From: Closterium sp. NIES-65
Taxonomy: Eukaryota > Streptophyta > Zygnematophyceae > Desmidiales > Closteriaceae
Reading direction: 5' to 3'
Length of the DNA stretch: 64,000 nt
Assembly: GCA_948144175.1 (NCBI GenBank)
Contig: CANXME010002501.1
Location: 124,001 to 188,000, forward strand
Below the pieces are notes generated by a model. It made no database searches and was not told where the DNA came from. It was given only the letters and a program-made list of their open reading frames with translations. Positions 47,790 to 56,520 of this stretch are shown piece by piece (position 1 is the stretch's first letter; each line of letters starts with the position of its first letter). The position numbers were made by a program, and so were the translations under genes.

Positions 47790-48299
47790 CACGCTGTGCT
47801 TGGTCGGCTACGTGGACGCCGACGACGCGGGCGACAAGCAGACCCGGACAAGCACGGGTGGCTATGTGTTCGTCTTCGGAGGGGCCGCAGTTTCCTGGTC
47901 GAGCCAGCGCATCAAGTGTGCGACGCTCTCCTCGACCGAATCGGAGTACGTTGCGGCCACGGAAGCTGGCAAGGAGGCTCGTCGACTTCATTTCATCCTT
48001 GCAGAGTTCCAACTGTTGGACCCTAGGATGCCGTCTGTGGACAACCAGTCGGCCATTGCTGTCGCGGAAGGCTTGGGGCTTAACTGCAACCTCAAGCACA
48101 TGGAGCGACGTTATGCCTGGCTGCAGCAGATGGTGAAGCATGGGAAGATTGCGCTAAAGTACATCCCCACCTCTGAGCAGCCGGCAGACTTCCTGACGAA
48201 GGGGCTGCACTTTTCGGCCTTCAACCGGTGCTCCGTCGCGATTGGCCAAGTTCGTCTGGCTGACGTCGGCGACAGTGATGACGATGTGAAGCACTAGGT
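47790..48299 (+). pseudogene. Copia RNase H fragment (second Copia family)
   Basis: The open frame starts upstream at 47701, but homology begins at LVGYVDADDAGDKQTRTSTG. AVSWSSQRIKCATLSSTESE, VDNQSAIAVAEGLGLNCNLK, KIALKYIPTSEQPADFLTKG and VRLADVGDSDDDVKH follow to the end. The RNase H C-terminal half is uninterrupted. RT and everything before it are missing. It is close to the RNase H at 20108-21070, so both belong to one family. The preceding 230 bp (47558-47790) are AT-rich with nothing recognisable. Confidence 0.85.
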
Positions 48300-48446
48300 G
48301 CCGTGCCCTTATGCACGGCTGGAGCGGTGACTGGCGTGCTGTATGTTGTGTGCACGCTGACGAAGGATTTTCTCAGTGTATTCTATCCCTTGGGTTCTGG
48401 GTGGGCCTTGTGCGTGGGGTGCCCAAGCGTGAGTGCGGCAGGGGAG

Positions 48447-49230
48447 TGTTGAAGGAAATTGGCCCCGCCCTCGCATGGGCAAAATTGGCTTCGTGGTCGG
48501 GTGTGCGGGAGGTGCAGCCAACCTTCTACAGGAGTACAAGGGTTGCCTGTACACGAGGTGTACTAGGGAATCTTTGCAAGAGTAGCAGAAGCAACCGCGA
48601 GTGCATCACAGAGGTTTGCGGGTGTTCGTATGCGCAGGGTCGCGTCTGACCCTGCGCACCCTTGAGACTGCACATGCGAATTTTGGCCAGAAATTCGAAT
48701 GTGCCTTAATTTTGACCAATCAGGAGCTGACATTTTGAAATATTGACTGAGGTGTTCGACAAAGGTGTTCGACGAAGGTCATCGAGCCGCGACGACGAAG
48801 GTCGTCAACTGGTAATGACGAAGGTCATCATCCTGCAGGGCTGTCAAGGACTTTACCTGGTTGACCAGGTTACCTGCTCGACGAGGTTCCGCGGAGGGTC
48901 GTCGTCGAGGTTGCTGTAGCGTAGTCCACCGACATGGCAGCACGTGGTTGACGTGGCTCATCAGGTGCAACCGTCAGCATGTGGCTGACAACCTGCGCAA
49001 TGTGCTCGACAGTGCACGTCGTGCATAACTGTCTACAAGCACCTGCGAAGTAGGTGCTTGCGCATGCGCTTACAATCACCTGCGGATGCAGTGCTGGCAA
49101 GCCGCGCGGATGCAGCATTGGCAAGCCGCGCGGGTGCAGCGTTGGCAGGCCGCCATTCTGCAGCGTTGGCAAGTCGCACACAAGCTGCATTGACAAACCG
49201 TGGAGATGCTGCGTTGGCAGGTCGAAAACT
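48447..49230 (+). repeat. Possible 3' LTR after the RNase H fragment (right end uncertain)
   Basis: A purine tract AGGGGAG leads into TGTTGAAGGAAATTGG at 48447, the arrangement expected at a Copia 3' LTR. About 780 bp without coding follow, including GAAGGTCGTC/GAAGGTCATC repeats (about 48750-48830) and a tandem repeat near its end. There is no partner LTR to confirm the end. Confidence 0.45.
49078..49215 (+). repeat. Short tandem repeat, about 24-27 bp units
   Basis: Five to six imperfect units built on GCAAGCCGCGCGGATGCAGC/ATTG. Confidence 0.75.
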
Positions 49231-49236
49231 CTGTCA

Positions 49237-50157
49237 TGTCAAACTTATATGCTATAGTCTTTGTAGGCTGTAGTGGGGTAGACTATATGGGGTACAACAT
49301 TTCTAGGTTTTCCTACTTGTACCCACCTGCTTGCTAGTTCATTCATTCCTCATTCTTCACATGGTATCAGAGCGGTCTTGGATCCGATTCCCGGTGTATG
49401 CACATGTAGGCCGGTGCCGCTGTGCTTAGTCCTGGGCCTCCCAGTGTGGGGGGGTGTCAGTAGATCTGCACTGTGGATGCCCGATTGATCCTTGAGAGGG
49501 TTACAGGCGCGTTCGCCTGGAGGGTTATGGGCGCACTGACCCGTCGCCGCCCCCTCTAGGCCCCTTACGGCCCCTTCGCGGCCTCGTCGCCGCCCCTCTA
49601 GGCCCCTTGCGGCCCCTCTGCGGCCCCGTCGCCGCCCCTAGCGGCCCCGTCGCCGCCCCTAGAGGCCCCGTCGCCGCCCTTCGCGGCCACCTCGCCACCC
49701 TTAGCGGCCCCGTCGCCGCCCCTAACGGCCCCATCGCCGCCTCTACTGGCCCCATCGCCGCCTCTACCCGGCCCCGTCGCCGCCTCTACCGGCCCCTTCA
49801 CCGTTGGGCAGCCCAGCAGCTGAGCAGCCGAACCACCCAGGAGCCGAGCCGCCGAGCCGCCCAGCAGCCGAGCCGCCGAGCCGCCGAGCCACCCAGCAAC
49901 CGAGCCGCCGAGCCACCCAGCAGCCGAGCCGCCCAACAGCCGAGCCGCCGAGCCGCCAAGCAGCCGAGCCGCCGAGCCGCCCAGCAACCGAGCCGCCGAG
50001 CCGCCCAGAAGCCGAGTCGCCGAGCCACCCTGCCGTCGAGCCGCTACTGTTCCTACCGGCGCGCCCCGGCCCTACTTACTCGGACTGGTGAGATCACTCC
50101 CTGCTAGGCCACTGCAGTCATGGCTACCCCCAGTGTCCTTACCTTTGATGCTGAGGA
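49237..50157 (+). mobile_element. 5' end of a plus-strand Copia copy
   Basis: It has a 125-bp LTR (49237-49361, TGTCAAACTTATATG to CATTCTTCACA), a good primer site TGGTATCAGAGCGG (49362-49375), a leader and the first 38 bp of gag (ATG at 50120, MATPSVLTFDAE). At 50157 it is joined to RNase H coding of a minus-strand copy, so everything downstream is lost. Confidence 0.85.
49376..50119 (+). repeat. Leader with tRNA-like start and GC-rich minisatellites
   Basis: It begins GATCCGATTCCCGGTGTATG and shares about 130 bp with the duplicated segment at 39729-40098 (TCAGTAGATCTGCACTGTGG). GGCCCCGTCGCCGCCCCTAG units (about 49560-49795) and GAGCCGCCGAGCCGCCCAGC units (about 49840-50035) follow. Confidence 0.85.
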
Positions 50158-50266
50158 AAGTCATGGCCCTAGCGTAGATCTCAGCCTCACAACTGGAGCC
50201 GAGAACAGAAGACGAGCGGGTAGCGCGCCACGAAACAGAGCCGGAACCAAGGCTGAAGGTGTAACC

Positions 50267-51817
50267 CTATGACGACCGCTGCTTGGCCTGGTCGTCAGCC
50301 CAAGAAGCGTCTGCGTGCCCAGTGAGGACCACTGGACTCCGCCCTCCAAGCACAAGCCCCATGCCCGACGTACTGCACAAGTAGCGCAACACCCTCTTCG
50401 TTGCAGCCATGTGCTCCGGTCTGTGTCTCCCAGGAGCAACATAGCGTGCAAGAATGCTAAGAGGGTATGCAAGGTCAGGCCGAGTGCAGATCATCAGGTA
50501 CATGAGGCAGCCAACAAGCTCTGGGTACGGGCCACTCGACTCTACGGACTCATCCGAAGGCAGAGCTGAGAGCGAATGGCGAGTAGGCAGAGGAGTGGCC
50601 TGAGGCGAGGAGTACGTGAAGCCGAAGCGCTGAAGGACCTGCTGCACCATGTGTGACTGAGTCAGGGTAATGGTGCGCTGCGCTCTGTCCCGAGTGATCT
50701 GCAAGCCAAGGTAGCTGCGCAGTTCACCCAGGTCTGTGCACGTGTGTCTCTTCCGCAACTCGGACTTCACGTGGGCGAGTCCAGCAGTGTCAGTAGTGGC
50801 AAAGACCAAGTCGTCGACGTACACGAGGATGTAGAACGGCGGCAAAGAGGTGTCGGTGCGCAGAAACAGCGACGGGTCGGCAGTAGAAGGAGCAAACCCA
50901 AGAGCCGCAAGTGTAGTCCTCAGTGTATTGTGCCACTCACGGGGCGCCTGGCGGAGACCGTAGACTGGCCGCCGGAGGCTCCACTGGATACCAGGAGGAA
51001 ACGACCCAGTGAAGCCAGGTGGGTGGCGCAGCCAGATCTCCTCGTGCAGGCTGCCCTGTAGGAAAGCTGTGCTGAAGTCAAGAGAGTGAAGCTCGTAGTC
51101 GCATTGAGCGGCTACGTGCAGCAGCACCCGAAGAGTGGTCATCTTCGGGGTGGGAGAGAAGGTCTGAAAGTAGTCAACTCCCTGCCACTGACTGAAGCCT
51201 CGAGCCACGTAACGCGCCTTGAAGACAGGCGGAGAACCCGGCGGCCGCTTCACCCTGAAAATCCACATGCCACTGACGATGTTCGCCCCAGGTGGGGGAA
51301 CCTCGTCGACGTAGGTGCTTGTGGACTTCCAAGAAGCCATCTCTGCGTCCATAGCTGCCTGCCACTGAGAGGAGTAGGGACCCTCTATCGCCTCCGCGTA
51401 AGAGCGCGGAGTCGGGATGTCAAGTGCATCCGGGTCTCCATCAGGGGTAAGCAGTACGGACACGAGATGAGGTGAAGCAGCAGCCAGACACTGGAACTCC
51501 TCCTGCCTATCCTCAAGGACGTCCGTGCCAAGGGCACACTCACCCCCGACGGACGGAGGACAGACAGACTCAGCGACAAGACTAGCAGCGTAGTCAAGAC
51601 GACAGCGAGCAGCAAAGTCGACGAGCTCAGCAACTAATGCAGACGCAGCAGTGGATTCAAAGGAAGGGTCAGTGACGACAGTAGCAAGGAGACGCGTGAC
51701 AGTAGGACTGGCAGCACGAAGAGAGTCCGACTCCGGGTCGGGAAGAGCAGGAAGAGAGGACTTAGGAGGAGAAGGCAAAGGGGCACGCAGAGGAGCAGTG
51801 GACGGATGCAGAGTCAT
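50267..51817 (-). CDS. Copia reverse transcriptase and RNase H start (516 aa)
   Basis: The full RT is present: TPRSYAEAIEGPYSSQWQAA, MWIFRVKRPPGSPPVFKARY, LDFSTAFLQGSLHEEIWLRH, YGLRQAPREWHN, VYVDDLVFATTD (intact box) and YLGLQITRDRAQR. RNase H starts GHADASWADDQAKQRSS and meets a TAG at 50267-50269, at exactly the same codon as the copy at 41138. The frame is also open upstream of the first ATG to the TAG at 52007, so this is part of one long pol frame. Confidence 0.9.
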   Translation of the reverse strand: MTLHPSTAPLRAPLPSPPKSSLPALPDPESDSLRAASPTVTRLLATVVTDPSFESTAASALVAELVDFAARCRLDYAASLVAESVCPPSVGGECALGTDVLEDRQEEFQCLAAASPHLVSVLLTPDGDPDALDIPTPRSYAEAIEGPYSSQWQAAMDAEMASWKSTSTYVDEVPPPGANIVSGMWIFRVKRPPGSPPVFKARYVARGFSQWQGVDYFQTFSPTPKMTTLRVLLHVAAQCDYELHSLDFSTAFLQGSLHEEIWLRHPPGFTGSFPPGIQWSLRRPVYGLRQAPREWHNTLRTTLAALGFAPSTADPSLFLRTDTSLPPFYILVYVDDLVFATTDTAGLAHVKSELRKRHTCTDLGELRSYLGLQITRDRAQRTITLTQSHMVQQVLQRFGFTYSSPQATPLPTRHSLSALPSDESVESSGPYPELVGCLMYLMICTRPDLAYPLSILARYVAPGRHRPEHMAATKRVLRYLCSTSGMGLVLGGRSPVVLTGHADASWADDQAKQRSS

Positions 51818-52006
51818 CTGGTGCGTGCCAGGGACAGGAGGAGGACGCTGACGCGAACCACGACCACTAGTGCAAGCAGCACGGACAGGCGACGCAGGGC
51901 GAGACGCAGGCTCACGACGCTCAGCAAGACCTCCAGTAGGACCAGTGTAGGGAGAAGGAGCAGGCAGTGGGGAGGACGGCTGTAACTGTAACTGTGACGG
52001 GACAGG

Positions 52007-53251
52007 CTATGGACACTCTAAGGGAGGAGGAGGACCAGTAGAAGGCGGGAGACCAAGAACCTGCTGAAGGAGCGGAACGAAGTACGGCCGAGGCCGCGCG
52101 GCGACTCCAGACATAGCAGGAACAGCACCAGCACCGCCAGCGGCAGCACCAGCGCTAGGAGCACCTCCAGCTCTAGTACCTCCAGCAGCACCAGTAGTAC
52201 CCCCAGCGAGACCGCGTCCAGGACCGACAGCAGTAGCCTCAGCGCCAACACCCTCAGCAGCTCCAGCTCTAGTCGTACCCGCAGGCCCAGCAGCTCCAGT
52301 ACTCCCAGTACGAGCACCTCCGGGACCCGCGGCACCAGCACCCTCAGCAGCCGAAGAACCTCCAGCTCCAATAGCACGCCTCCAGCGCCGGGCAAACCAC
52401 TCACGCAGCTCCTGTGGAGAGAGGGGCTCCCGTCGAGACGAAGCACCCAGAGAACCTCCAGGCCCAGCACCGCCAGACGCCACACGAGTAGGCCCAACTC
52501 CCTCAGGCTCCGCACCCCCAGGCTCAGCACCTCCAGGCGTAGCACCCCCAGGCTCAGGACCCCCAGGCGTAGTACCCCCAAGCTCAGCACCCCCAGGCTC
52601 AGCACCCCTAGTCGCAGCACCCCCAGGCTCAGCACCCCCAGTAGTAGCACCCGCAGGCTCAGCACCCCCAGGCGTAGCACCCACACGCTCAGCACCCCCA
52701 GAGTCAGCACCCCCAGGCTCAGCACCCTCAGCAGCACCAGAGTCACCAGTAATCTCGACAGGCTCGACTGCGTCTACCTGGGACACACCTGAAAGGGCAG
52801 GACCCTGAGGGGGGAGGGGGTCTACCGGGGGGGGACCTGGTACAAGGAAGAGCGGTGGCGGGGGGTGGGACGGAGTGCGGTAGGGGAAGAGGCGGTAGTA
52901 GGGGACCGACTCGTCAAACGTGACGTCCTGGGAGGACAGAACACGGCGAGAGGTGGGGTGGTAGAACTGCCACCCTGGCGTGTTAGGGGGGAAGCCAAGG
53001 AAGACGCAAGGAGCAACATGAGGGGACAGCTTGTCCGCAGACAAGTCGCCAACAAACGCCCGAGATCCCCAGACCCAAAACGCAGACGCATCGCCAACCT
53101 TCCCCGTCCACAGCAAAGCTGGGGAGGTCTCCAGCATGGAGACCCTGGGGTGCAGGTTGATGTGATGCGCCGCGTACCGAACCGCAAACGCCCACAGAAA
53201 ATGGGGGGCAGCCGCATGCATCATGGACGTACGAGCGACATCCATGACCAT
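52007..53251 (-). CDS. Copia integrase C-terminus, GGAEP array and linker (414 aa)
   Basis: It encodes HAAAPHFLWAFAVRYAAHHI, CVFLGFPPNTPGWQFYHPTS and YYRLFPYRTPSHPP. A mixed pentapeptide array (GGAEP, GATPG, GGATT; about residues 170-245) is followed by SPQELREWFARRWRRAIGAG, Gly/Ala repeats and FVPLLQQVLGLPPSTGPPPP. It ends ECP at TAG (52007-52009), where sister copies have Gln (ECPQPVQS). Confidence 0.85.
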   Translation of the reverse strand: MVMDVARTSMMHAAAPHFLWAFAVRYAAHHINLHPRVSMLETSPALLWTGKVGDASAFWVWGSRAFVGDLSADKLSPHVAPCVFLGFPPNTPGWQFYHPTSRRVLSSQDVTFDESVPYYRLFPYRTPSHPPPPLFLVPGPPPVDPLPPQGPALSGVSQVDAVEPVEITGDSGAAEGAEPGGADSGGAERVGATPGGAEPAGATTGGAEPGGAATRGAEPGGAELGGTTPGGPEPGGATPGGAEPGGAEPEGVGPTRVASGGAGPGGSLGASSRREPLSPQELREWFARRWRRAIGAGGSSAAEGAGAAGPGGARTGSTGAAGPAGTTRAGAAEGVGAEATAVGPGRGLAGGTTGAAGGTRAGGAPSAGAAAGGAGAVPAMSGVAARPRPYFVPLLQQVLGLPPSTGPPPPLECP

Positions 53252-54001
53252 GCCAATGCGGCGCTCAGCAATCCCATTTTGCTGTGGAGAGTCCGGAAGC
53301 GTGAAGGTCTGGCGGATGCCTCGTGCACGACAGTAGGCTCGTAGAAGGCCAGAGGAGAACTCTCCGCCTCTGTCAGAGTGCAGCCGCAGAACAGGAAAGT
53401 CCGAGCCGAAGCTCTGCCTGAGCTGGAGAGGAGCTGTGCGGATCTAGTCGATCAACACCTCAGTGACATCACCCTTGCTGCGCAAGGGGAAGACTGTGGT
53501 GTAACGCGAGTAGTCGTCAACCACCAGCAGGAAGTAGCGCTCGTGACCCTGTCCACGGACGCGGGCTGGGCCCCACACGTCCATGTGAAGCGTCTGCAGC
53601 GGGGCCTCTGTCGGAGGAAACTGGGAGGAGTGAGGAGCAACCCGTTGGTGCCCCTCGACACAGGGGACGCAGGTAGGGCCAGGCCCCGGAGGAAGGGGAG
53701 GGAGGGACCGGGGAAGACCAGAGACAAGGAGACGGGAGGCCATGCCTCGGAGACGAAGCAGGGAGGGGTGACCAAGGCGGTGGTGCCAGAGGAGAGTCTC
53801 GTGAGACAGGAGGCGACACGAGCAGGGGGCAGACTCAGGACCAGACCTGGACGCTACAGCAAACACCTGAACCGACGCAGCTACCTGATCAGACGCAGTC
53901 AATGGAGGAGACGCAGTGGTCAATGTGTACAGGCTCGACCCCGGCCGACGTGTAAACGTGGCCAAGTGTCGGCCTGTCCGAGCGTCCGTGTAGTGGGTCA
54001 C
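53252..54001 (-). CDS. Copia protease end, GAG-pre-integrase and integrase core
   Basis: It reads HLATFTRRPGSSLYTLTT, LWHHRLGHPSLLRLRGM, CVPCVEGHQRVAPHSS, MDVWGPARVRGQG and VVDDYSRYTTVFPLRSKGD. A TAG (53444-53446) replaces the Trp of LIDWIR. In the same frame LHSDRGGEFSSGLLRAYCRA and SPQQNGIAERR follow, so all three DDE residues are intact. The Trp-to-TAG change is a G-to-A transition. Confidence 0.82.
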
Positions 54002-54040
54002 CCGCTGACTCGCAGGAGTGAACTGGTGAACCCCCGCATC

Positions 54041-54502
54041 CTATAGGTCAGCACCACTCACCAAGTTCGTAGAGAACGAGGGGAGGTAAAGACCAGACAG
54101 GGTGCCAAAGGGGGCCGCCGGACACGGGCGGACAGTGGAGTAGTGAGCAAGGACAGGACCCCCAGAGGGGTCTGCTAGAGAGAGTGCAACTGGCGGGCCA
54201 AGCGGCGTGAGTGTGGTGCGGTCTCGAAAGAAGGAGCGAGAAGCCCCCGAGTCAAGGGTGAAGGTGTGGGAGGCCGAAGCCGACGCAGTACCTGAGAGAG
54301 CAGACTCACCAGCACCTGAGGGAGCAGACGCACGAGCACCTAGAGCAGCAGCCTCGCTAGCACCTAGAGCAGCAGCCTCACCAGTACCTAGAGCAGCAGT
54401 CTCAATGCCCGGGTCGGGCGGAAAACACCGGTAACAGTCACCCTCATCACTAATAGTCACAGCATACATGGCAGCAAGAATAGCATCAAACTCAAAGGTC
54501 AA
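54041..54502 (-). CDS. Copia protease
   Basis: It starts in the gag-protease spacer (FDAILAAMYAVTISDEGDCY, repeated ALGASEAAALGA). The active-site region HTFTLDSGASRSFFRDRTTL is intact. LSLADPSGGPVLAHYSTVRP and LYLPSFSTNLVSGADL follow. It ends at TAG (54041-54043), where sister copies have Gln (ADLQDGG). Confidence 0.82.
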   Translation of the reverse strand: MTFEFDAILAAMYAVTISDEGDCYRCFPPDPGIETAALGTGEAAALGASEAAALGARASAPSGAGESALSGTASASASHTFTLDSGASRSFFRDRTTLTPLGPPVALSLADPSGGPVLAHYSTVRPCPAAPFGTLSGLYLPSFSTNLVSGADL

Positions 54503-54539
54503 AGACAGCTACTCTCGCCCTAGAAATCTCACCCCAGCG

Positions 54540-55804
54540 GGGGATCTCAGTGGCATACGGGAACTGGTGACGCCAAGCGTCCGTCAGGCAGCCAAAGCAG
54601 CGCTGGGTGGAGTGCGCACCCCCGCACTGTTCATCTGCGCGGTCGCCGGTGCGTAGGACGTAGGTGCACGGACCAGTACCCCCACCCCGCTGGCGTGCAG
54701 CGTACCACTCACGGAGCTGCTGAGGGGGGGGGATGTCACGAGTGCGCTGCTGCTGCTGCTGCTGCTGGCGCTGACCACCACCGGAGCCGACCCTCTACGC
54801 AGCTCCACCCCGACCAACTCCACCTCCACCGCCACCGCCTTCTCCACCGCCGCCATCTCCGCCACCTCCGCTCCCACCGCCACCGCCGCCGCCGCCTCCG
54901 CCTCCACTGCCGCCACCGACACCTCCACCCCCGCCACCACCCCCACCGCCACCCCCACCCCCTCCACCGCCTCCACCGCCTCCTCCACCGCCTCTGCTAG
55001 CTCCTCCAGCGCCCCTGCCCCCCTTGCCCTTGCCAGGGCGGCGTCTTGCGCTAGGGGTAGACGCCGCACCGACCGACTCAAGCCCAACGAGGTCGGCTGC
55101 AGCAGCAGAGGCAACAGAGGGCAAAAGGGGGGAGGGGGAACACCCCTAAAAAATGGGGGTGCGAGGGTCACCACGAGAGGCTCCTACAGCTACTATGCTC
55201 TTCTCTGCTGCTAGGAGGGCCTCCTCGAGGAGGTCAACGGTGAGAGTGGTGGGGCAAACTGAGAGGAAGTGGTCCCTGACTACGCGAAAGGAGTCAGGGA
55301 GCCGGGTGACTATGTAGTAGAGGGTATGTACATGGGGGGGGGGTTCTTGGCGCAGAACTCAGCAGGAAGCGCAGCGCGGTAGCGAGTGTCACTAGTGCGG
55401 AGGTGCGTAATGAGGTCAGCGACTGTGGGAAAGGCAGCAAGGTCAGGGAAGAGGTACGGTAGCATGAGGCGGCTCAGTGCAGCAGTGGCAGGGGAGGAGT
55501 AGCGTGCAACTACAGCGTCGTACAAGGTCTAAGCACTCTTGTACTGACTAAAGTGCGCACGCTCAGAGGTAGGCAGGTGGCGACGCACGGCAAGACGTGC
55601 AGCAGCATCGCGTGTGGCCCACTGTGAGCGAACAGTGGCGTCGGCATCAGCAGCAAGGGCAGGAGAGGCACCAGAGGTGAGGTCAAAGAGGGAGAGACCG
55701 TCTGTCCTATCGCACTATAAGAAAAGCTGCAGGTCATCTACCCAGACGTCAAAGTCAATGGCCTGACCCTCAGCGTCAAAAGCGAGGACACTAGGGGTAG
55801 CCAT
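54540..55804 (-). pseudogene. Copia gag with polyglycine tract and zinc segment
   Basis: It starts MATPSVLAFDAEGQAIDFDV at 55804. TAG codons at 55715-55717 (LFLQCDR in the sister copy) and 55529-55531 (SAQTLYD) interrupt it. A deletion of two bases or so at about 55325 shifts the frame in PPPMYI. A glycine-rich tract (about 54810-55010), PQQLREWYAARQRGG and a motif starting CTYVLRTGDRAD with spacing C-X13-C-X3-H-X4-C follow. Confidence 0.8.
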
Positions 55805-56520
55805 GACAGCAGTAGACTAGCAGCGCGAACAGTAGGGTAAGGGCAGTGCAGTGACAGAGGCGCTGCTCTTACCGGACAGGGCGGCTCGGGCGGCTCGGCG
55901 GCTCGGCAACTGGGCGGCTCGACGGCTCGGCGACTAGGCTGGGCTCGGGCGGCTCGGATGCTCGGCGGCTCGGCTGCTCGGCGGCTCGGCTGCTGGGCGG
56001 CTCGGCTGCTCGGCGGCTCGGCTGCTGGGCGGCTGTGCCGCTACGGAAGGCGGGGCCGCGAAGGGCGGCGGGGCCGCTGAAGTGAGCGGCGACGGGGCCG
56101 CAGAGGAGGCGGCGGGAGGGCCGCTGAAGGGGCGGCGTCGAGGCCGTTGCAGGGGTGGCGACGGGGCCGCTGAAGAAGGCGGCGGGGCCGCTGAAAGGGC
56201 GGCGACGGGCCGTAAGGGGAGGGCGGCGACGGGGCCGCTGTAAGGGCGGCGACGGGGCCGCTGTAAGGGCGGCGACGGGCCGTAAGGGGAGGGCGGCGAC
56301 GGGCCGTAAGGGGAGGGCGGCGACGGGGCCGCTGCAAGGGCAGCGACGGGGCCGCTGCAAGGGCAGCGACGGGGCCGCTGTAAGGGCGGCGACGGGGCCG
56401 CAGGTGAAAGGGCGGCGACGGGCCACAGGGGGTGGGCGGCGACGGGCCGCTGAGGGCGGTAGGCGCGACGGGGCCACGAAGGGTCGGCGCGACGCGTCCG
56501 CGAAGGGCGGCGCTACTCTG
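55805..56520 (-). repeat. GC-rich minisatellite leader
   Basis: GGCGGCTCGGCTGCTC/GG units (about 55890-56030) are followed by about 12 units near GGCGACGGGGCCGCTGTAAG (56150-56420). It ends at ordinary AT-richer sequence at about 56520 with no primer site. Confidence 0.85.

Larger units (their letters stand above)
50158..56520 (-). mobile_element. Ty1/Copia copy, minus strand, lacking both LTRs
   Basis: From right to left it has a GC-rich leader, gag, zinc segment, protease, integrase, linker, RT and half of RNase H. From 54502 to 50267 the coding frame is continuous, with only four TAG codons. The right end stops in the leader at about 56520 without primer site or LTR. The left end stops in RNase H at 50158, joined head to head with the plus copy. 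Confidence 0.88.

Noticed and set aside
333-55717. An altered genetic code with TAG/TAA read as Gln, as in some green algae
   Set aside because: Sister copies have CAG at the same codons, other copies carry frameshifts and catalytic mutations, and the HD-Zip gene uses only CAG/CAA for Gln. An HD-Zip gene also points to streptophytes, which use the standard code. Decay at methylated CAG sites explains the pattern better.
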